Shown here: in pieces, positions 1 to 10,022 of the stretch
Position numbering within the stretch: position 1 is the first letter of the stretch
Layout: each line of letters opens with the position of its first letter
DNA from: Agromyces sp. SYSU T00194
GTDB taxonomy: Bacteria > Actinomycetota > Actinomycetes > Actinomycetales > Microbacteriaceae
Assembly: GCF_040496035.1 (NCBI RefSeq)
Contig: NZ_JBEPJZ010000001.1
Span: forward strand, 248,001-312,000
Length of the DNA stretch: 64,000 bases
Reading direction: 5' to 3'
Notes under the pieces: model-generated
The model's database searches: none
What the model saw: the letters and a program-made list of their open reading frames with translations, nothing else
What the model was told of the DNA's origin: nothing
Program-made: the position numbers and the translations under genes

Positions 1-564
1 CTCGCCGAGCCCGATCACGAGCGGCGAGTTGCGCCGGGCGCCGACGACCAGGCCCGGGGCGTCGCGGTGCACCGCGAGCAGCGTGAAGGCGCCGTCCAGG
101 CGCGTGACGACGCGGCGGAAGGCCTCGACCAGGTCGCCGGTCGCGCGGTACTCGCGACCCAGCAGCACGGCCGCGACCTCGGTGTCGGTCTCGCTGGCGA
201 ACTCGGCGCCGCCTGCGACCAGCTCGTCGCGCAGCGCGGCGAAGTTCTCGATGATGCCGTTGTGGATGACCGCGAGCCGTCCCTCGTCGGCCAAGTGCGG
301 GTGGGCGTTGCGGTCGGTCGGCCCGCCGTGCGTGGCCCACCGCGTGTGGCCGATGCCGGTGCCCCCCGCGGGCACGGGGTGCGCCGCGAGCTCGTCGACC
401 AGGGTCTGGAGCTTGCCCGCCTTCTTGCTGGTGCCGAGGTTGCCCTCGTCATCGATGACCGCGACCCCTGCCGAGTCGTAGCCGCGGTATTCGAGGCGAC
501 GCAGGCCTCCGAGAAGGACGTCCAGGCTGTTGGCATGCCCGACGTACCCGACGATTCCACACAT
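1..564 (-). CDS. glmS: Glutamine--fructose-6-phosphate aminotransferase, N-terminal part (cut by window edge)
   Basis: Makes glucosamine-6-phosphate from fructose-6-phosphate and glutamine, the first step towards UDP-GlcNAc. The visible 188 codons start with MCGIVGYVG, so Cys2 is in place as the glutaminase nucleophile. GHTRWATHG and the HNGIIEN segment are typical of the class II amidotransferase domain. The sugar isomerase half lies beyond the left edge. The ATG at 562-564 sits 7 nt after a TACAAT box, so the mRNA is probably leaderless. GlmM, encoded 1.1 kb away, uses the product. Confidence 0.96.
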   Translation of the reverse strand, partial: MCGIVGYVGHANSLDVLLGGLRRLEYRGYDSAGVAVIDDEGNLGTSKKAGKLQTLVDELAAHPVPAGGTGIGHTRWATHGGPTDRNAHPHLADEGRLAVIHNGIIENFAALRDELVAGGAEFASETDTEVAAVLLGREYRATGDLVEAFRRVVTRLDGAFTLLAVHRDAPGLVVGARRNSPLVIGLGE

Positions 565-667
565 GGGGGCGATTGTATCCGCGCCCGGCCGTGCCCTTGC
601 TGCATGCCGCTCGGCGGCCGTGGACGGGCGGCCGGAGCAGCATGGGCGCGTGGCTAGACTGTCCGCG
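565..667. promoter_or_regulatory. Divergent glmS/coaA promoter region, both apparently leaderless
   Basis: In this 103-bp gap the minus strand carries TACAAT at 572-577, with 7 nt to the glmS ATG. The plus strand carries TAGACT at 655-660, with 7 nt to the coaA ATG. Neither gene has a clear Shine-Dalgarno sequence. A TAnnnT box 6-7 nt before ATG/GTG is the usual signature of leaderless actinobacterial transcripts. No good -35 hexamer is visible for either. Confidence 0.55.
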
Positions 668-1624
668 ATGTCCGATCCCGCGACCGCACCCGTCGCCGTG
701 CAGCACCTGTCCCCCTTCGTCGAGCTCGACCGGGCGGACTGGGCGGCGCTGGCGCCGTCGATGCCGCAGCCCCTCACCGAGGTGGAGCTGGTGCAGCTGC
801 GCGGACTCGGCGAGCCGCTCGAGCCCGACGAGGTCGCGGAGGTGTACCTGCCGCTCAGTCGGCTGCTGAACCTCTACGTCGGCGGCATGACGCACCTGCA
901 CCGGCTCACCAGCGACTTCCTCGGCGAGCGCGCCGAGCGCACGCCGTTCGTCATCGGCGTCGCCGGGTCGGTCGCGGTCGGCAAGTCGACGATCGCCCGC
1001 CTGCTCCGCGAGCTGCTCTCGCGCTGGGAGCACACGCCGCGGGTCGAGCTCGTCACCACCGACGGCTTCCTGCTGCCGAACGCCGAGCTCGCCCGTCGCG
1101 GGCTGATGGAGCGCAAGGGGTTCCCCGAGTCGTACGACCGGCGCGCGCTGCTGCGCTTCGTGAGCGACGTCAAGGCGGGTGCGCCCGAGGTGCGGGCGCC
1201 CTTCTACTCGCACCTCGCGTACGACATCGTCCCCGACGCGCAGGTGACGGTGCGCCGTCCCGACGTGCTGATCGTCGAGGGCCTCAACGTGCTGCAGCCG
1301 CCCGCACCGGGCCACCGGCTCGCCGTGAGCGACCTGTTCGACTTCTCGATCTACGTCGACGCACGCACGCAGGACATCGCCCACTGGTACGAGGAGCGGT
1401 TCCTGCGGCTGCAGCGGGGCGCGTTCGCGAACCCGAACTCGTACTTCCACCGCTTCGCCGACCTGAGCGAGGAGCAGGCGCGGATGCGCTCGCGCGAGAT
1501 CTGGCGCACGATCAACGAGCCCAACCTCATCCAGAACGTGCGGCCGACGCGCTCGCGCGCGTCGCTGGTGCTCCGCAAGGACTCCGACCACGCCGTCTCG
1601 AGCGTGCTGCTGCGCAAGATCTGA
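668..1624 (+). CDS. coaA: Type I pantothenate kinase
   Basis: Phosphorylates pantothenate with ATP in the first committed step of coenzyme A synthesis, in the cytosol. The 318-residue product has the usual length for bacterial PanK-I. Its P-loop [12 protein letters not shown] is at residues 97-108, and the following [18 protein letters not shown] and IVEGLNVL segments are PanK signatures. The ATG at 668 was chosen because it starts the conserved protein and lies 7 nt after a TAGACT box. The frame stays open upstream, but that stretch overlaps the glmS promoter. It converges with glmM. Confidence 0.95.
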   Translation: MSDPATAPVAVQHLSPFVELDRADWAALAPSMPQPLTEVELVQLRGLGEPLEPDEVAEVYLPLSRLLNLYVGGMTHLHRLTSDFLGERAERTPFVIGVAGSVAVGKSTIARLLRELLSRWEHTPRVELVTTDGFLLPNAELARRGLMERKGFPESYDRRALLRFVSDVKAGAPEVRAPFYSHLAYDIVPDAQVTVRRPDVLIVEGLNVLQPPAPGHRLAVSDLFDFSIYVDARTQDIAHWYEERFLRLQRGAFANPNSYFHRFADLSEEQARMRSREIWRTINEPNLIQNVRPTRSRASLVLRKDSDHAVSSVLLRKI

Positions 1625-1666
1625 CCGCGCGCGATCGGCGAGGGGCGACGGATGCCCCGGGCCGGC

Positions 1667-3028
1667 CTACGCCGAGAGCTCGGCGCGCACGACCTCGGCC
1701 AGCGCCTCCGCGTGCCGCTGCGCCACGTCCTGCTCGGCGGCCTCGACCATGACGCGCACCATCGGCTCGGTGCCCGAGGGGCGGAGCAGCACGCGACCGG
1801 AGTCGCCCAGCTCCTCTTCCGCGGCACGCGTGGCGGCCTCGATCCGGGCGTTGCCGGCGAGCGCGTCGCGGTCCACGCCGCGCACGTTCAGGAGCACCTG
1901 CGGGTACACGGTCATGACGTCGGCCAGGTCGGCGAGCGACCGGCCGGTGCGCGCGACCTCGGCGGCCAGGTGGAGCCCCGTGAGCACCCCGTCGCCCGTG
2001 GTCGCGAAGTCGGTCATGATGACGTGGCCGCTCTGCTCGCCACCGAGCGCGAGTCCGTCGGCGGCCAGCGCCTCGAGCACGTAGCGGTCGCCGACCTTCG
2101 TCTCGACGACGCGGATGCCGTGCTCGGCCATGGCGCGGCGCAGCCCCAGGTTGCTCATGACCGTGGTCACGAGCGTGTCGTCGGTCAGTCGCCCGCGCTC
2201 CTGCATCGAGATCGCGAGGATCGCCATGATGCGGTCGCCGTCGACGACCTGGCCGCGGTGGTCGACCGCGAGGCAGCGGTCGGCGTCGCCGTCGTGCGCG
2301 ATGCCCAGGTCGGCGCCCCGCTCGAGCACGGCGGCCTGCAGCACGTCGAGGTGCGTGGAGCCCACGCCGTCGTTGATGTTCAGCCCGTCGGGGTCGGCGC
2401 CGATGACGGTGACCTTCGCGCCCGCGAGGGCGAACGCCTCGGGCGAGACGCCGGCAGCGGCCCCGTGCGCGCAGTCGATCACGACGTGGAGGCCGTCGAG
2501 CCGGTTGGGCATCGTGCCGATGAGGTGCAGCACGTAGCGGTCCTCGGCGTCGGCGAACCGACGGACGCGCCCGACGTCGCCGCCGACCGGGGTGAGCTTC
2601 TCCTCACCGAGCCGCGACTCGATGCGGTCCTCGACCTCGTCGGGCAGCTTGGTGCCGCCGAAGGAGAAGAACTTGATCCCGTTGTCGGGCGCCGGGTTGT
2701 GCGACGCCGAGATCATCACGCCGAAGTCGGCGTGCTCGCTCGCGATGAGGTACGCGGTCGCCGGGGTCGGGAGCACGCCGGCGTCGAGCACGTCGATGCC
2801 GGAGCTCGCGAGTCCCGCGACGACCGCCGCGGTGAGGAACTCACCGGAGATGCGGGGGTCGCGCGCGACCACCGCCACGGGCTTGCGGCCCGCCGCGCGG
2901 ATGGACTCCGCGTGGCGACCCTGCGTGAGCACGAGCGCCGCAGCCTGGGCGAGTTCGAGGGCCAGCCCTGCCGAGAGTTCCCGGTTGGCCAGCCCCCGGA
3001 CACCGTCCGTGCCGAAGAGGCGAGGCAT
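1667..3028 (-). CDS. glmM: Phosphoglucosamine mutase
   Basis: Interconverts glucosamine-6-phosphate and glucosamine-1-phosphate for peptidoglycan precursor synthesis. The 453-residue protein has the GlmM start [12 protein letters not shown], the catalytic serine segment MISASHNP (Ser109 takes up the phosphate), the metal loop DGDADR, and a C-terminal RPSGTEP phosphate-binding loop. It starts 14 nt after the rpsI stop and is probably cotranscribed with rplM-rpsI, an arrangement common in Actinobacteria. Confidence 0.97.
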   Translation of the reverse strand: MPRLFGTDGVRGLANRELSAGLALELAQAAALVLTQGRHAESIRAAGRKPVAVVARDPRISGEFLTAAVVAGLASSGIDVLDAGVLPTPATAYLIASEHADFGVMISASHNPAPDNGIKFFSFGGTKLPDEVEDRIESRLGEEKLTPVGGDVGRVRRFADAEDRYVLHLIGTMPNRLDGLHVVIDCAHGAAAGVSPEAFALAGAKVTVIGADPDGLNINDGVGSTHLDVLQAAVLERGADLGIAHDGDADRCLAVDHRGQVVDGDRIMAILAISMQERGRLTDDTLVTTVMSNLGLRRAMAEHGIRVVETKVGDRYVLEALAADGLALGGEQSGHVIMTDFATTGDGVLTGLHLAAEVARTGRSLADLADVMTVYPQVLLNVRGVDRDALAGNARIEAATRAAEEELGDSGRVLLRPSGTEPMVRVMVEAAEQDVAQRHAEALAEVVRAELSA

Positions 3029-3042
3029 GGAGCCGTCGGGCC

Positions 3043-3528
3043 TCAGCGCTTGGAGAACTGGGGCGCCTTGCGGGCCTTCTTGAGACCGGCCTTCTTGCGC
3101 TCGATCACGCGCGCGTCGCGGGTGAGGAAGCCGGCCTTCTTGAGGGTCGGGCGGTTGTGCTCGCGGTCGATCTCGTTCAGCGCACGGGCGATCGCCAGGC
3201 GCAGCGCGCCGGCCTGGCCCGAGGGGCCGCCGCCGGTGATGCGGGCGGTCACGTCGTAGCTGCCGCGCAGGTCGAGCACGGTGAACGGGTCGGTGATGAG
3301 CTGCTGGTGGAGCTTGTTCGGGAAGTAGTCCGCGAGCTCACGGCCGTTGACCGTGATGCCGCCGGCGCCGGGAACGACGCGCACGCGGGCGATGGCCTGC
3401 TTGCGGCGGCCGACGGCTGCGCCGGACACGTTGAGGATGACGCGCTCCGAGGCCGGGGTCTCGGTCGGCGCGCTCTCGGTGGTGTAGCTCTCGGGAGCCT
3501 GGTCGATCTGGTCTGCGATCTTCGCCAC
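3043..3528 (-). CDS. rpsI: 30S ribosomal protein S9
   Basis: Small-subunit protein whose C-terminal tail reaches the P-site tRNA. The product has 161 residues: about 35 variable N-terminal residues, then the S9 core ([32 protein letters not shown]) and the basic KAPQFSKR tail. The start is GTG at 3526-3528, with AAAGGA just upstream. A longer in-frame reading would run through the rplM gene region and was rejected. It follows rplM by 44 nt. Confidence 0.96.
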   Translation of the reverse strand: MAKIADQIDQAPESYTTESAPTETPASERVILNVSGAAVGRRKQAIARVRVVPGAGGITVNGRELADYFPNKLHQQLITDPFTVLDLRGSYDVTARITGGGPSGQAGALRLAIARALNEIDREHNRPTLKKAGFLTRDARVIERKKAGLKKARKAPQFSKR

Positions 3529-3572
3529 GATGAATGAATCCTTTGGTCTTGAACGTCGAGAGGGGAGCGCCG

Positions 3573-4019
3573 CTACTGGGCGATCTGGGTGAGGGTGTAC
3601 GCCTTCGGCTGCTGGGCCGCGTGCGGGTGCTCCGCACCGGCGTAGACCTTCAGCTTCTTGATCTGGGCGCGACCGAGCGAGTTCTTCGGGAGCATGCCGC
3701 GGACCGCCTTCTCGACGGCGCGGACCGGGTTCTTCTCGAGGAGCTCGGCGTAGGTGACGGCCGAGAGGCCGCCCGGGTAGCCGGAGTGGCGGTACGCCTT
3801 CTTCTGCTCGGCCTTCTGACCGGTCAGGGCGACCTTGTCGGCGTTGACGATGATCACGAAGTCGCCGGTGTCGACGTGGTTCGCGAAGGTCGCCTTGTGC
3901 TTGCCGCGCAGCAGGGCTGCGGTGTGGCTGGCGAGACGGCCGAGCACGATGTCGGTCGCGTCGATGACGACCCAGTCGCGCTGGATCTCGTTCGCCTTGG
4001 GGGTGTAGGTGCGCGTCAC
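3573..4019 (-). CDS. rplM: 50S ribosomal protein L13
   Basis: Early-assembly large-subunit protein of 148 residues, the normal length. The MTRTYTPK start, the [16 protein letters not shown] segment and [10 protein letters not shown] are diagnostic. The start codon is GTG at 4017-4019. It is first in the rplM-rpsI-glmM unit and follows truA by 136 nt, a gap that may hold its own promoter. Confidence 0.96.
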   Translation of the reverse strand: MTRTYTPKANEIQRDWVVIDATDIVLGRLASHTAALLRGKHKATFANHVDTGDFVIIVNADKVALTGQKAEQKKAYRHSGYPGGLSAVTYAELLEKNPVRAVEKAVRGMLPKNSLGRAQIKKLKVYAGAEHPHAAQQPKAYTLTQIAQ

Positions 4020-4155
4020 GGAAGTGCTGCTTTCTGATCGAGAGAGGGGTTCGTGAATCCCGCTCCGTCGGGAGTTCGCCCGCGATGCGGTCGAACGCCC
4101 GGGTGGAGGGCTCATCTTCGGATGCCGACACTGGTGGCGGCACCAAAGAGACAGC

Positions 4156-5109
4156 TTAGCCCACGATCCCGTCGGCGTGCAATTCACGGCGTGCCCGGGT
4201 CTGGCGCGCCCGATCGGCGAGCTCGTCATCGCCGGGGTAGCCCACCTCGGTGAGCACGAGGCCCTTCGCGGGCATCACCCGGAACGCGCTCGTGCGCTCA
4301 CCCGCGCGCATCAGCGCGAGCGGGGCGTCCAGGCCGAGCCTGCCCTCCCCCACGGCCACGCACGCCCCGACCAGGGCTCGCACCATCGAGTGGCAGAACG
4401 CATCGGCCTGCAGGGCGGCGACGAGCACGCCGTCGGGCTCGCGCCGCCAGTCGAAGGCCTGCAGGGTGCGGATCGTCGTCGCCCCCTCGCGGGGTCGGCA
4501 GAACGCCGCGAAGTCGCCCAGCCCGAGCAGGGAGCGCGCCGCGGCGCCCATCGCCGCCGCGTCGAGGGGCTGCGGATGCCACACGGTGCTCGCCCGCACG
4601 AGCGGATCGCGCGTCGCGCGCGCGTCGGCGACCCGGTACTCGTAGCGGCGCCAGACCGCCGAGAACCGCGCGTCGAAGCCCTCCGGGGCGATCACGGCAC
4701 CCGAGACGACCACGTCGGAGTCGTGGGCGCCGAGGATGCCCGAGAGCCGGCGCAGCAGCACCCCGGCCGGGTCGACGGCGCGGCCGGAGCGCGGGTCGCC
4801 CCGGCGGGGACGGGTGACCTCCGCGAGGGCGTCCGCGTCGACGTCGAGGTGGGCGACCTGGCCGCGGGCGTGCACGCCGGAGTCGGTGCGCCCCGCAACG
4901 GTCAGTCGCGGCGCCGTGCCGGAGCGGCGGAAGAGCGTGCCGAGCGCCTGTTCGATCACTCCCTGCACGGTGCGCTGCCCGGGCTGGGCGCTCCAGCCGT
5001 TGAACGCGGTGCCGTCGTAGGCGATGTCGAGTCGCAACCGCACGTTGCCGCCGGGGTCGGCCGGCGCCCCGGCGCGCTCGCCCGCGGCATCCGTCGACTG
5101 CTCGTTCAC
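4156..5109 (-). CDS. truA: tRNA pseudouridine synthase A
   Basis: Isomerises uridines 38-40 in the tRNA anticodon stem-loop. The catalytic aspartate is Asp76 in [10 protein letters not shown], preceded by YDGTAFNGW and followed by an RRYEYRV segment typical of TruA. At 317 residues it is somewhat longer than the E. coli enzyme because of a 20-residue N-terminal tail and a mid-domain insertion. The GTG start at 5107-5109 lies 6 nt after a TAGGCT box, which suggests a leaderless transcript. Confidence 0.94.
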   Translation of the reverse strand: MNEQSTDAAGERAGAPADPGGNVRLRLDIAYDGTAFNGWSAQPGQRTVQGVIEQALGTLFRRSGTAPRLTVAGRTDSGVHARGQVAHLDVDADALAEVTRPRRGDPRSGRAVDPAGVLLRRLSGILGAHDSDVVVSGAVIAPEGFDARFSAVWRRYEYRVADARATRDPLVRASTVWHPQPLDAAAMGAAARSLLGLGDFAAFCRPREGATTIRTLQAFDWRREPDGVLVAALQADAFCHSMVRALVGACVAVGEGRLGLDAPLALMRAGERTSAFRVMPAKGLVLTEVGYPGDDELADRARQTRARRELHADGIVG

Positions 5110-5115
5110 GCCACC

Positions 5116-5121
5116 AGCCTA
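5116..5121 (-). promoter_or_regulatory. -10 box of a leaderless truA promoter
   Basis: TAGGCT lies 6 nt before the truA GTG, with no Shine-Dalgarno sequence between. The upstream acyltransferase gene ends only 30 nt away, so truA may be expressed both from this box and by read-through. Confidence 0.5.
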
Positions 5122-5150
5122 CGGTCGTGGCCCGCGCGCACGCCGCACGG

Positions 5151-7103
5151 TCAGCGCAGCCGGCCGAACGCGGCCGCGAGCGCATCGGCGTAGAGCGCGC
5201 CGCCCGCGGCGAGGGGATGGATGCCGTCGCCCGCGAGCGCCTCGGGGTGCGGCGACACGGCGGCGTTCCAGCCGCTCACCGCGGTGCCGCCGTTGGCGTC
5301 CGAGACCCGCGCCAGCCGCTCGTTCACCACCCCCGCCCACGACGTGCCGGCCACGTCGACGAAGACCACGTGCCGCCCGGTGCCGGCAATGTCGACCACC
5401 TGCTGGTACGCGGCGTCAGGGCCGTCGCCGTTCGTGCCGAGCGCGACGACCACGTACTCGCGGAGCGATCCCGACGCGGCCAGCGACTGCACGATCGCCG
5501 GTCCCTCCCGCACCTGGCGCGACACGGCCGCGTCGATCGCGATGCCGGGGAAGCGGCGCTGGAGCTCGGGCGCGGCGGCGAGCAGGACGGAGTCGCCGAT
5601 GGCGGTGATCCGGTCGCCCGACGGGAGCGCTGCGGGCTCCACCGGCGGTGCGGGGGGCGGTGCCGGCTCGGGTGCAGGCTCCGGCTCCGGCTCGGGTGCA
5701 GGCTCCGGCTCGGGTGCAGGCTCCGGCTTGGGCCACGCCTCCGACGCCCCGGCGGCCGCCTGCCCCCCGGGCGTGGGCCCAGGCGTCTCGGCCGGCGCCT
5801 CCGCCTCCGCCACCGCGTCGGCGCCGCGCTCGATCGCCGCCGCCGCGCTCGTGCGGTGCGGGGCCGACGCCACGCCGTATGCGGCGACCGCGACGAGCAT
5901 CGCGACGACCGCCGCCGCGACGGCGAGCGTGACGGCACGTGCGAGCGAACCCCGGGGCACCGCCGCCGCGACCCTCCGCGCCGTGCCGCGGAACCCGAGC
6001 CGCCGCACCGGCACCTCGACGAATCGGTACGAGGCCGTGGCCGCACCGAGCGTGATCGCCACCGCGGCCGCCGGCGCGATCCAGGCGGGCGACTCCGGCC
6101 CGAGGACCGCCACGACGAGCACCAGCACCGGCCAATGCCAGAGGTAGAGCCCGTACGCGCGCACGCCCACCCAGCGCATCGGCCCGGCGTCGAGCAGGCG
6201 GCCGACGGCGGGCGCCGCGACGACGAGCCGGATGATCCCCGCGGTGACGAGGCAGGCGAGGAGCATCCCGCCGCGGTACGGAGCGGCCCCGGCCGGGTCG
6301 AGCACGCGCATCAGCAGCACCAGCACGGCGAGCAGCGCGACGACGGCGAACGCGCCGGCGAGCGGGGCGAGGCCGCGTGCGGGTGCACGACCGGCCGGAG
6401 CATCCGCCCGCCGCTCCAGCTGCAGCGCGAGGAACGCGCCGACCAGCAGTCCGAACGCGTGCGTGCCGGTGCCGTAGTACGCCGCCGTCGGGTCGCCGGC
6501 CGCGACCACCGCCATCGCCACGGCCGAGAGGCCCGCGGCGTAGCCCACGACCCAGAGCCGGATCGCCGACGGCGAGGTGCGCGCCAGCGCGACCAGCAGG
6601 AGCGGCCAGAGGAGGTAGAACTGCTCCTCGATCGCGAGCGACCACAGGTTGCGGAACAGCTCCGGGGCGGTGGCGCCGAGGTAGTCGGCCTGCGCCGCGA
6701 TCGCGAACCAGTTGTAGCTGAAGGTCGCACCGCCGAGGAGCTGCCATCCGAGGCCGACCAGCACGTCGCCGCCGACGAACACCGCCACGACCGCGCAGGC
6801 GAGCAGCACGAGGCCGAGCGCCGGCAGCAGGCGCCGCGCCCGGCGCACCCAGAAGGCGCGCACGGCGATGCGCCCCGAGGCCGCCCGCTCGCGCAGGAGC
6901 AGCGTGGTGATGAGGAACCCGCTGATGACGAAGAAGACGTCCACGCCGAGGAAGCCGCCGGGCAGCACCGCGCCGCCCAGGTGGAACAGCAGCACCGCGA
7001 CCACGGCGATCGCGCGCAGGCCGTCGAGCCCGGCGACGCGCGTCGTTCGCGTCGCGGGAGGCCGCGCCGCCGGCGTCGTCGCGTCGACCGCCTGCACGTC
7101 CAC
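5151..7103 (-). CDS. Membrane acyltransferase (acyltransferase-3) fused to an SGNH domain
   Basis: An OatA/OafA-like envelope acyltransferase of 650 residues. The first half has about ten membrane segments with the acyltransferase-3 signature (LDGLRAIAV, LLFHLGG, FFVISGFLITTL). A Pro/Glu/Ala-rich linker of PEPA repeats follows (DNA 5662-5733). The last 180 residues are an SGNH hydrolase-like domain with GDSV, GTNG and DGIHP blocks, presumably extracytoplasmic. Such proteins transfer acyl groups to cell-wall glycans; the acceptor here is unknown. GTG at 7103 was chosen because GGAGG lies 7 nt upstream. An upstream in-frame start at 7151 lacks this. Confidence 0.85.
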   Translation of the reverse strand: MDVQAVDATTPAARPPATRTTRVAGLDGLRAIAVVAVLLFHLGGAVLPGGFLGVDVFFVISGFLITTLLLRERAASGRIAVRAFWVRRARRLLPALGLVLLACAVVAVFVGGDVLVGLGWQLLGGATFSYNWFAIAAQADYLGATAPELFRNLWSLAIEEQFYLLWPLLLVALARTSPSAIRLWVVGYAAGLSAVAMAVVAAGDPTAAYYGTGTHAFGLLVGAFLALQLERRADAPAGRAPARGLAPLAGAFAVVALLAVLVLLMRVLDPAGAAPYRGGMLLACLVTAGIIRLVVAAPAVGRLLDAGPMRWVGVRAYGLYLWHWPVLVLVVAVLGPESPAWIAPAAAVAITLGAATASYRFVEVPVRRLGFRGTARRVAAAVPRGSLARAVTLAVAAAVVAMLVAVAAYGVASAPHRTSAAAAIERGADAVAEAEAPAETPGPTPGGQAAAGASEAWPKPEPAPEPEPAPEPEPEPAPEPAPPPAPPVEPAALPSGDRITAIGDSVLLAAAPELQRRFPGIAIDAAVSRQVREGPAIVQSLAASGSLREYVVVALGTNGDGPDAAYQQVVDIAGTGRHVVFVDVAGTSWAGVVNERLARVSDANGGTAVSGWNAAVSPHPEALAGDGIHPLAAGGALYADALAAAFGRLR

Positions 7104-7217
7104 CGCGCCCCCTCCCCGGTCGTCCGGGCGACCCCCGCCCCGACCCGGCACACGATACGCGCACCGGCCCGCGACGGCGCGCCGCTCCGCGCCGACGCGC
7201 CGGGCCCGCCCGCGGGC

Positions 7218-8249
7218 TCAGAGCACGATCGTGTAGCTCGTCTCGCGCTGCGTTGGGGCGTAGCCCATGCCCGTGTACAGTCCCAGCGCACCGGTCGGGC
7301 TGTCGCTGTCGACGTCGAGCACCGAGCGTTCCAGCCCGGCGGCCCGCGCTGCGTCGAGGTGTCGGGCGAGCAGCGCTCGCGCGATGCCGCGGCCCCGCGC
7401 GTCGCGCACGACGCCCACCAGCCCCACGTACGTGCCCGAGAACCCCTGCCGGGCCCAGTCCTCCTCGTTCACCTCGGCGAGCACGAACCCCGCGACGCGG
7501 CCGTCGGCGTCGGCCGCGACGACGGAGAGGTCGGCCCGGAACACGTCGGACCCGGTGAAGCGACTCCACTGCTCCGCGCTCATCGACTGGCTGCCCCAGT
7601 GGTCGCGGAAGGCGTCGTTGCGGGCCGCGAGCGCGGCCTCCGAGAACGACGGGTCGTACGGCGCGAGCCGCACGCCGTCGGGGTCACCCCCGTCGTCGAT
7701 CGGGTCGGCGAGCACGCGCTCCAGCCCCAGGAAGTAACGCGCCGGCGCGAACCCCGCCCGCCGGACCATCGGCCCGGTGCGCGTCGCGCGGTCGTCGGCG
7801 TAGACCACGATCCAGCCCGGCAGCCGGGCGTCGGAGGCGGCGAGCTGCTGCCGTGCGCGTCCGACCTGCCACGCGAGCAGCTCCCGGCCGATCCCGAGCC
7901 CGCGGGCGTCGGGGTGCACGCCGCCGAAGAGGATGGAGCGCACCAGCGTCTCGCGGCCGGGCGGGCAGACGACGAGCCCGTGCGCGATGGCGCGGCCGTC
8001 GGCGTCGTACCCGATCAGCGAGTCGAGCGCGGGCTCGACGTGGCTGATGTCGTACTCCTCGAGGACCTCCTCGCGCGTCGGGAGGTAGTTCGGGTGGTCG
8101 GCCGTGCCGATCGCGTGGTCGAGGGCGACGAGCGCGTCGTGGTCGGCCCCCGTCACCGGGTGCCAGTCGACGACCAGCGGATGCGACGGGAGCCGGAGTT
8201 CGGTCGGTGCGGCCACCCGCTCCGAGAGGGGTGCGGGGGTCTCGCTCAT
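7218..8249 (-). CDS. Double-GNAT acetyltransferase (MshD-like organisation), copy 1
   Basis: Predicted N-acetyltransferase of 343 residues with two GNAT folds in tandem. Each carries an acetyl-CoA pyrophosphate loop: DARGLGIGRELL in the first half and DARGRGIARALL in the second. Mycothiol synthase has the same two-domain layout, but I cannot assign the substrate. The next gene upstream is a clear paralogue sharing the NDAFRDHWG block. The ATG at 8249 is 6 nt after a TACGCT box, so it is probably leaderless. An 11-codon upstream extension was not used. Confidence 0.8.
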   Translation of the reverse strand: MSETPAPLSERVAAPTELRLPSHPLVVDWHPVTGADHDALVALDHAIGTADHPNYLPTREEVLEEYDISHVEPALDSLIGYDADGRAIAHGLVVCPPGRETLVRSILFGGVHPDARGLGIGRELLAWQVGRARQQLAASDARLPGWIVVYADDRATRTGPMVRRAGFAPARYFLGLERVLADPIDDGGDPDGVRLAPYDPSFSEAALAARNDAFRDHWGSQSMSAEQWSRFTGSDVFRADLSVVAADADGRVAGFVLAEVNEEDWARQGFSGTYVGLVGVVRDARGRGIARALLARHLDAARAAGLERSVLDVDSDSPTGALGLYTGMGYAPTQRETSYTIVL

Positions 8250-8255
8250 GGGCTC

Positions 8256-8261
8256 AGCGTA
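8256..8261 (-). promoter_or_regulatory. -10 box of a leaderless promoter for the GNAT gene
   Basis: TACGCT lies 6 nt before the ATG at 8249. There is no purine-rich ribosome site in between. Confidence 0.45.
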
Positions 8262-8325
8262 GCGGCGCGCGGGGCGTGCCACCGGGTACGGGGCGGGCGG
8301 GGCGGGCAGGCCCGCTCGCGAGCGC

Positions 8326-9369
8326 TCAGAACTCGATCGAGTACGCGAACTCGCGGTGCAGCTCGCGATAGCCCATCGACTCGTAGAGCGCGTTCGCCCC
8401 GGTCGGGCTGTCGGCGTCGACCTCGAGCACGCTCGACGAGAACCCGGCCGCCGCTGCGGCGTGCAGGTGCTCCGCGAGCAGGCGACGCGCGATGCCCCGG
8501 CCCCGGCCCTCGCGGCGGACGCCCACGTACTCGACGTAGATGCCGGTCTCGCCCTCGTGCGCCTCGGACGCCTCGTACTCGCTGGCGAGGAGGAACCCGA
8601 CCACCCGGTCGCCGTCGACCGAGACGAACGACAGGTCGCCGCGGAAGCCGTCCCCGCCGACGAGGTGCCCCCACTGCTCCGACGACATCACGTCACTCCC
8701 CCAGTGGTCGCGGAACGCGTCGTTGCGGGCGTGCCGCACGCCCTCCGCGTCGGCGTCGCCGTAGCGCCGCACCGCGGCATCCGCCCCGGGGATCCCCGGC
8801 AGCGGCTCGGCGAGATCGCGCGAGAACTTCAGGAAGTAGCGCTTGACGGCCATTCCCGCGTGCTCGAGGAGGCGACGGTGCTCGGGAGTGCGCTCCTGCG
8901 CGTAGCCGAAGACCACGCCGGGCAGCAGGGAGTCGCTCGCCGAGAACTGCTCGATGCCTCGCGCGAGCTCCCAGTCGAGCAGCACGCGGCCGATGCCGCG
9001 GCCGCGGAGGTCGGGGCGCACGCCGCCCATCAGGAAGCTGCGCACCATGAACTCGGCGCCCGCCGGGTTCAGCACGAGCCCGTGCGCCGCGAGCGTGCCG
9101 TCCGCGGCGAACCCCAGCACGCTGTCGCGCGCGAGGTCGAGCTCGCTCCGGCCCAGCAGGTCGGCGACCTCCTCGCGGCTGGAGCGCCACTCGGGGTGGT
9201 CGGCCGCGGCGAGCGCGTGCTCGAACGCGGTGATGACGTCGACGTCGGCGACGGTGGCGGCGCGCCACTCGCGGACGTCGGGATGGGCGAGGACGGCGCT
9301 GCGGCGGGCCGACGCGACGCGGTCGCGCAGCGGCTCCTGCCGCGGCTCGGGGTGCAGGGACTCGGTCAT
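8326..9369 (-). CDS. Double-GNAT acetyltransferase, copy 2
   Basis: A 347-residue paralogue of the gene just downstream. Its two acetyl-CoA loops are DLRGRGIGRVLL and EGRGRGIARRLL. It shares with copy 1 the NDAFRDHWG block at the domain junction and the DSPTGA...GY C-terminal block. The substrate is unknown. Unlike copy 1 it has a ribosome site (GGAAAGGAA about 8 nt before the ATG) and sits 77 nt from its neighbour. The pair looks like an old tandem duplication with separately evolved expression. Confidence 0.8.
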   Translation of the reverse strand: MTESLHPEPRQEPLRDRVASARRSAVLAHPDVREWRAATVADVDVITAFEHALAAADHPEWRSSREEVADLLGRSELDLARDSVLGFAADGTLAAHGLVLNPAGAEFMVRSFLMGGVRPDLRGRGIGRVLLDWELARGIEQFSASDSLLPGVVFGYAQERTPEHRRLLEHAGMAVKRYFLKFSRDLAEPLPGIPGADAAVRRYGDADAEGVRHARNDAFRDHWGSDVMSSEQWGHLVGGDGFRGDLSFVSVDGDRVVGFLLASEYEASEAHEGETGIYVEYVGVRREGRGRGIARRLLAEHLHAAAAAGFSSSVLEVDADSPTGANALYESMGYRELHREFAYSIEF

Positions 9370-9411
9370 CGTGCCATTCCTTTCCGGCGCCGGCCGGCGC
9401 CTGGCGACGAC

Positions 9412-9444
9412 GAACGCCCCGGGCGGAACCCGCCCGGGGCGTTC
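9412..9444 (-). terminator. Hairpin terminator after rplQ
   Basis: A 15-bp perfect GC-rich stem (9412-9426 with 9430-9444) and a 3-nt loop lie 21 nt past the rplQ stop. There is no T tract, as is common for actinobacterial terminators. It closes the infA-rplQ unit before the GNAT genes. Confidence 0.75.
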
Positions 9445-9465
9445 ATGCGATGTGGGACGCGGAGG

Positions 9466-9975
9466 TCACTTGGCCTCGGCGTCGGCCTCCTCGGCGACCT
9501 CGGTCGACTCCTCGGCGGCGGGCGCCTCCTCGACGACGGCCTCCTCGGCCACGGGCTCCTCGGCCACCGGCTCCTCGGCGGCGGGCGCGGCCTTGGCCGG
9601 CTTCGCCTTCGGGGTCACCGGCTCGAGCACGAGCTCGATGACCGCCATGGGGGCGTTGTCGCCCTTGCGGTTGCCGATCTTGGTGATGCGCGTGTAGCCG
9701 CCCTCGCGGTCGGCCACCTGCGGCGCGATCTCGGTGAAGAGCTCGTGCACGACGCCCTTGTCGCGGATGACCGCGAGCACCCGGCGACGGGCGTGCAGGT
9801 CACCGCGCTTGGCGAAGGTGACGAGGCGCTCGGCGAACGGACGCAGGCGCTTGGCCTTGGTCTCGGTCGTCGTGATGCGCTTGTGCGTGAACAGGCTGCT
9901 GGCGAGGTTCGCGAGCATGAGACGCTCGTGCGCGGGTCCGCCTCCGAGGCGGGGGCCCTTGGTGGGCTTGGGCAT
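9466..9975 (-). CDS. rplQ: 50S ribosomal protein L17 with acidic C-terminal tail
   Basis: Large-subunit protein near the exit tunnel. Residues 1-120 are the L17 core ([30 protein letters not shown]). The last 50 or so residues form an Ala/Glu/Val-rich acidic tail with repeated EEPVA units, absent from the E. coli protein (127 aa). The tail is probably disordered. It is the last gene of the alpha-type operon, 47 nt after rpoA. Confidence 0.96.
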   Translation of the reverse strand: MPKPTKGPRLGGGPAHERLMLANLASSLFTHKRITTTETKAKRLRPFAERLVTFAKRGDLHARRRVLAVIRDKGVVHELFTEIAPQVADREGGYTRITKIGNRKGDNAPMAVIELVLEPVTPKAKPAKAAPAAEEPVAEEPVAEEAVVEEAPAAEESTEVAEEADAEAK

Positions 9976-10022
9976 TGTTCTGTATCTCCAGTAGTGGGGT
10001 GTGCGAGGCGCGCGCGGCGTGC

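Noticed and set aside
5662..5733. Short tandem repeats
   Set aside because: They encode the PEPA linker of the acyltransferase-SGNH protein and are listed as part of that gene.
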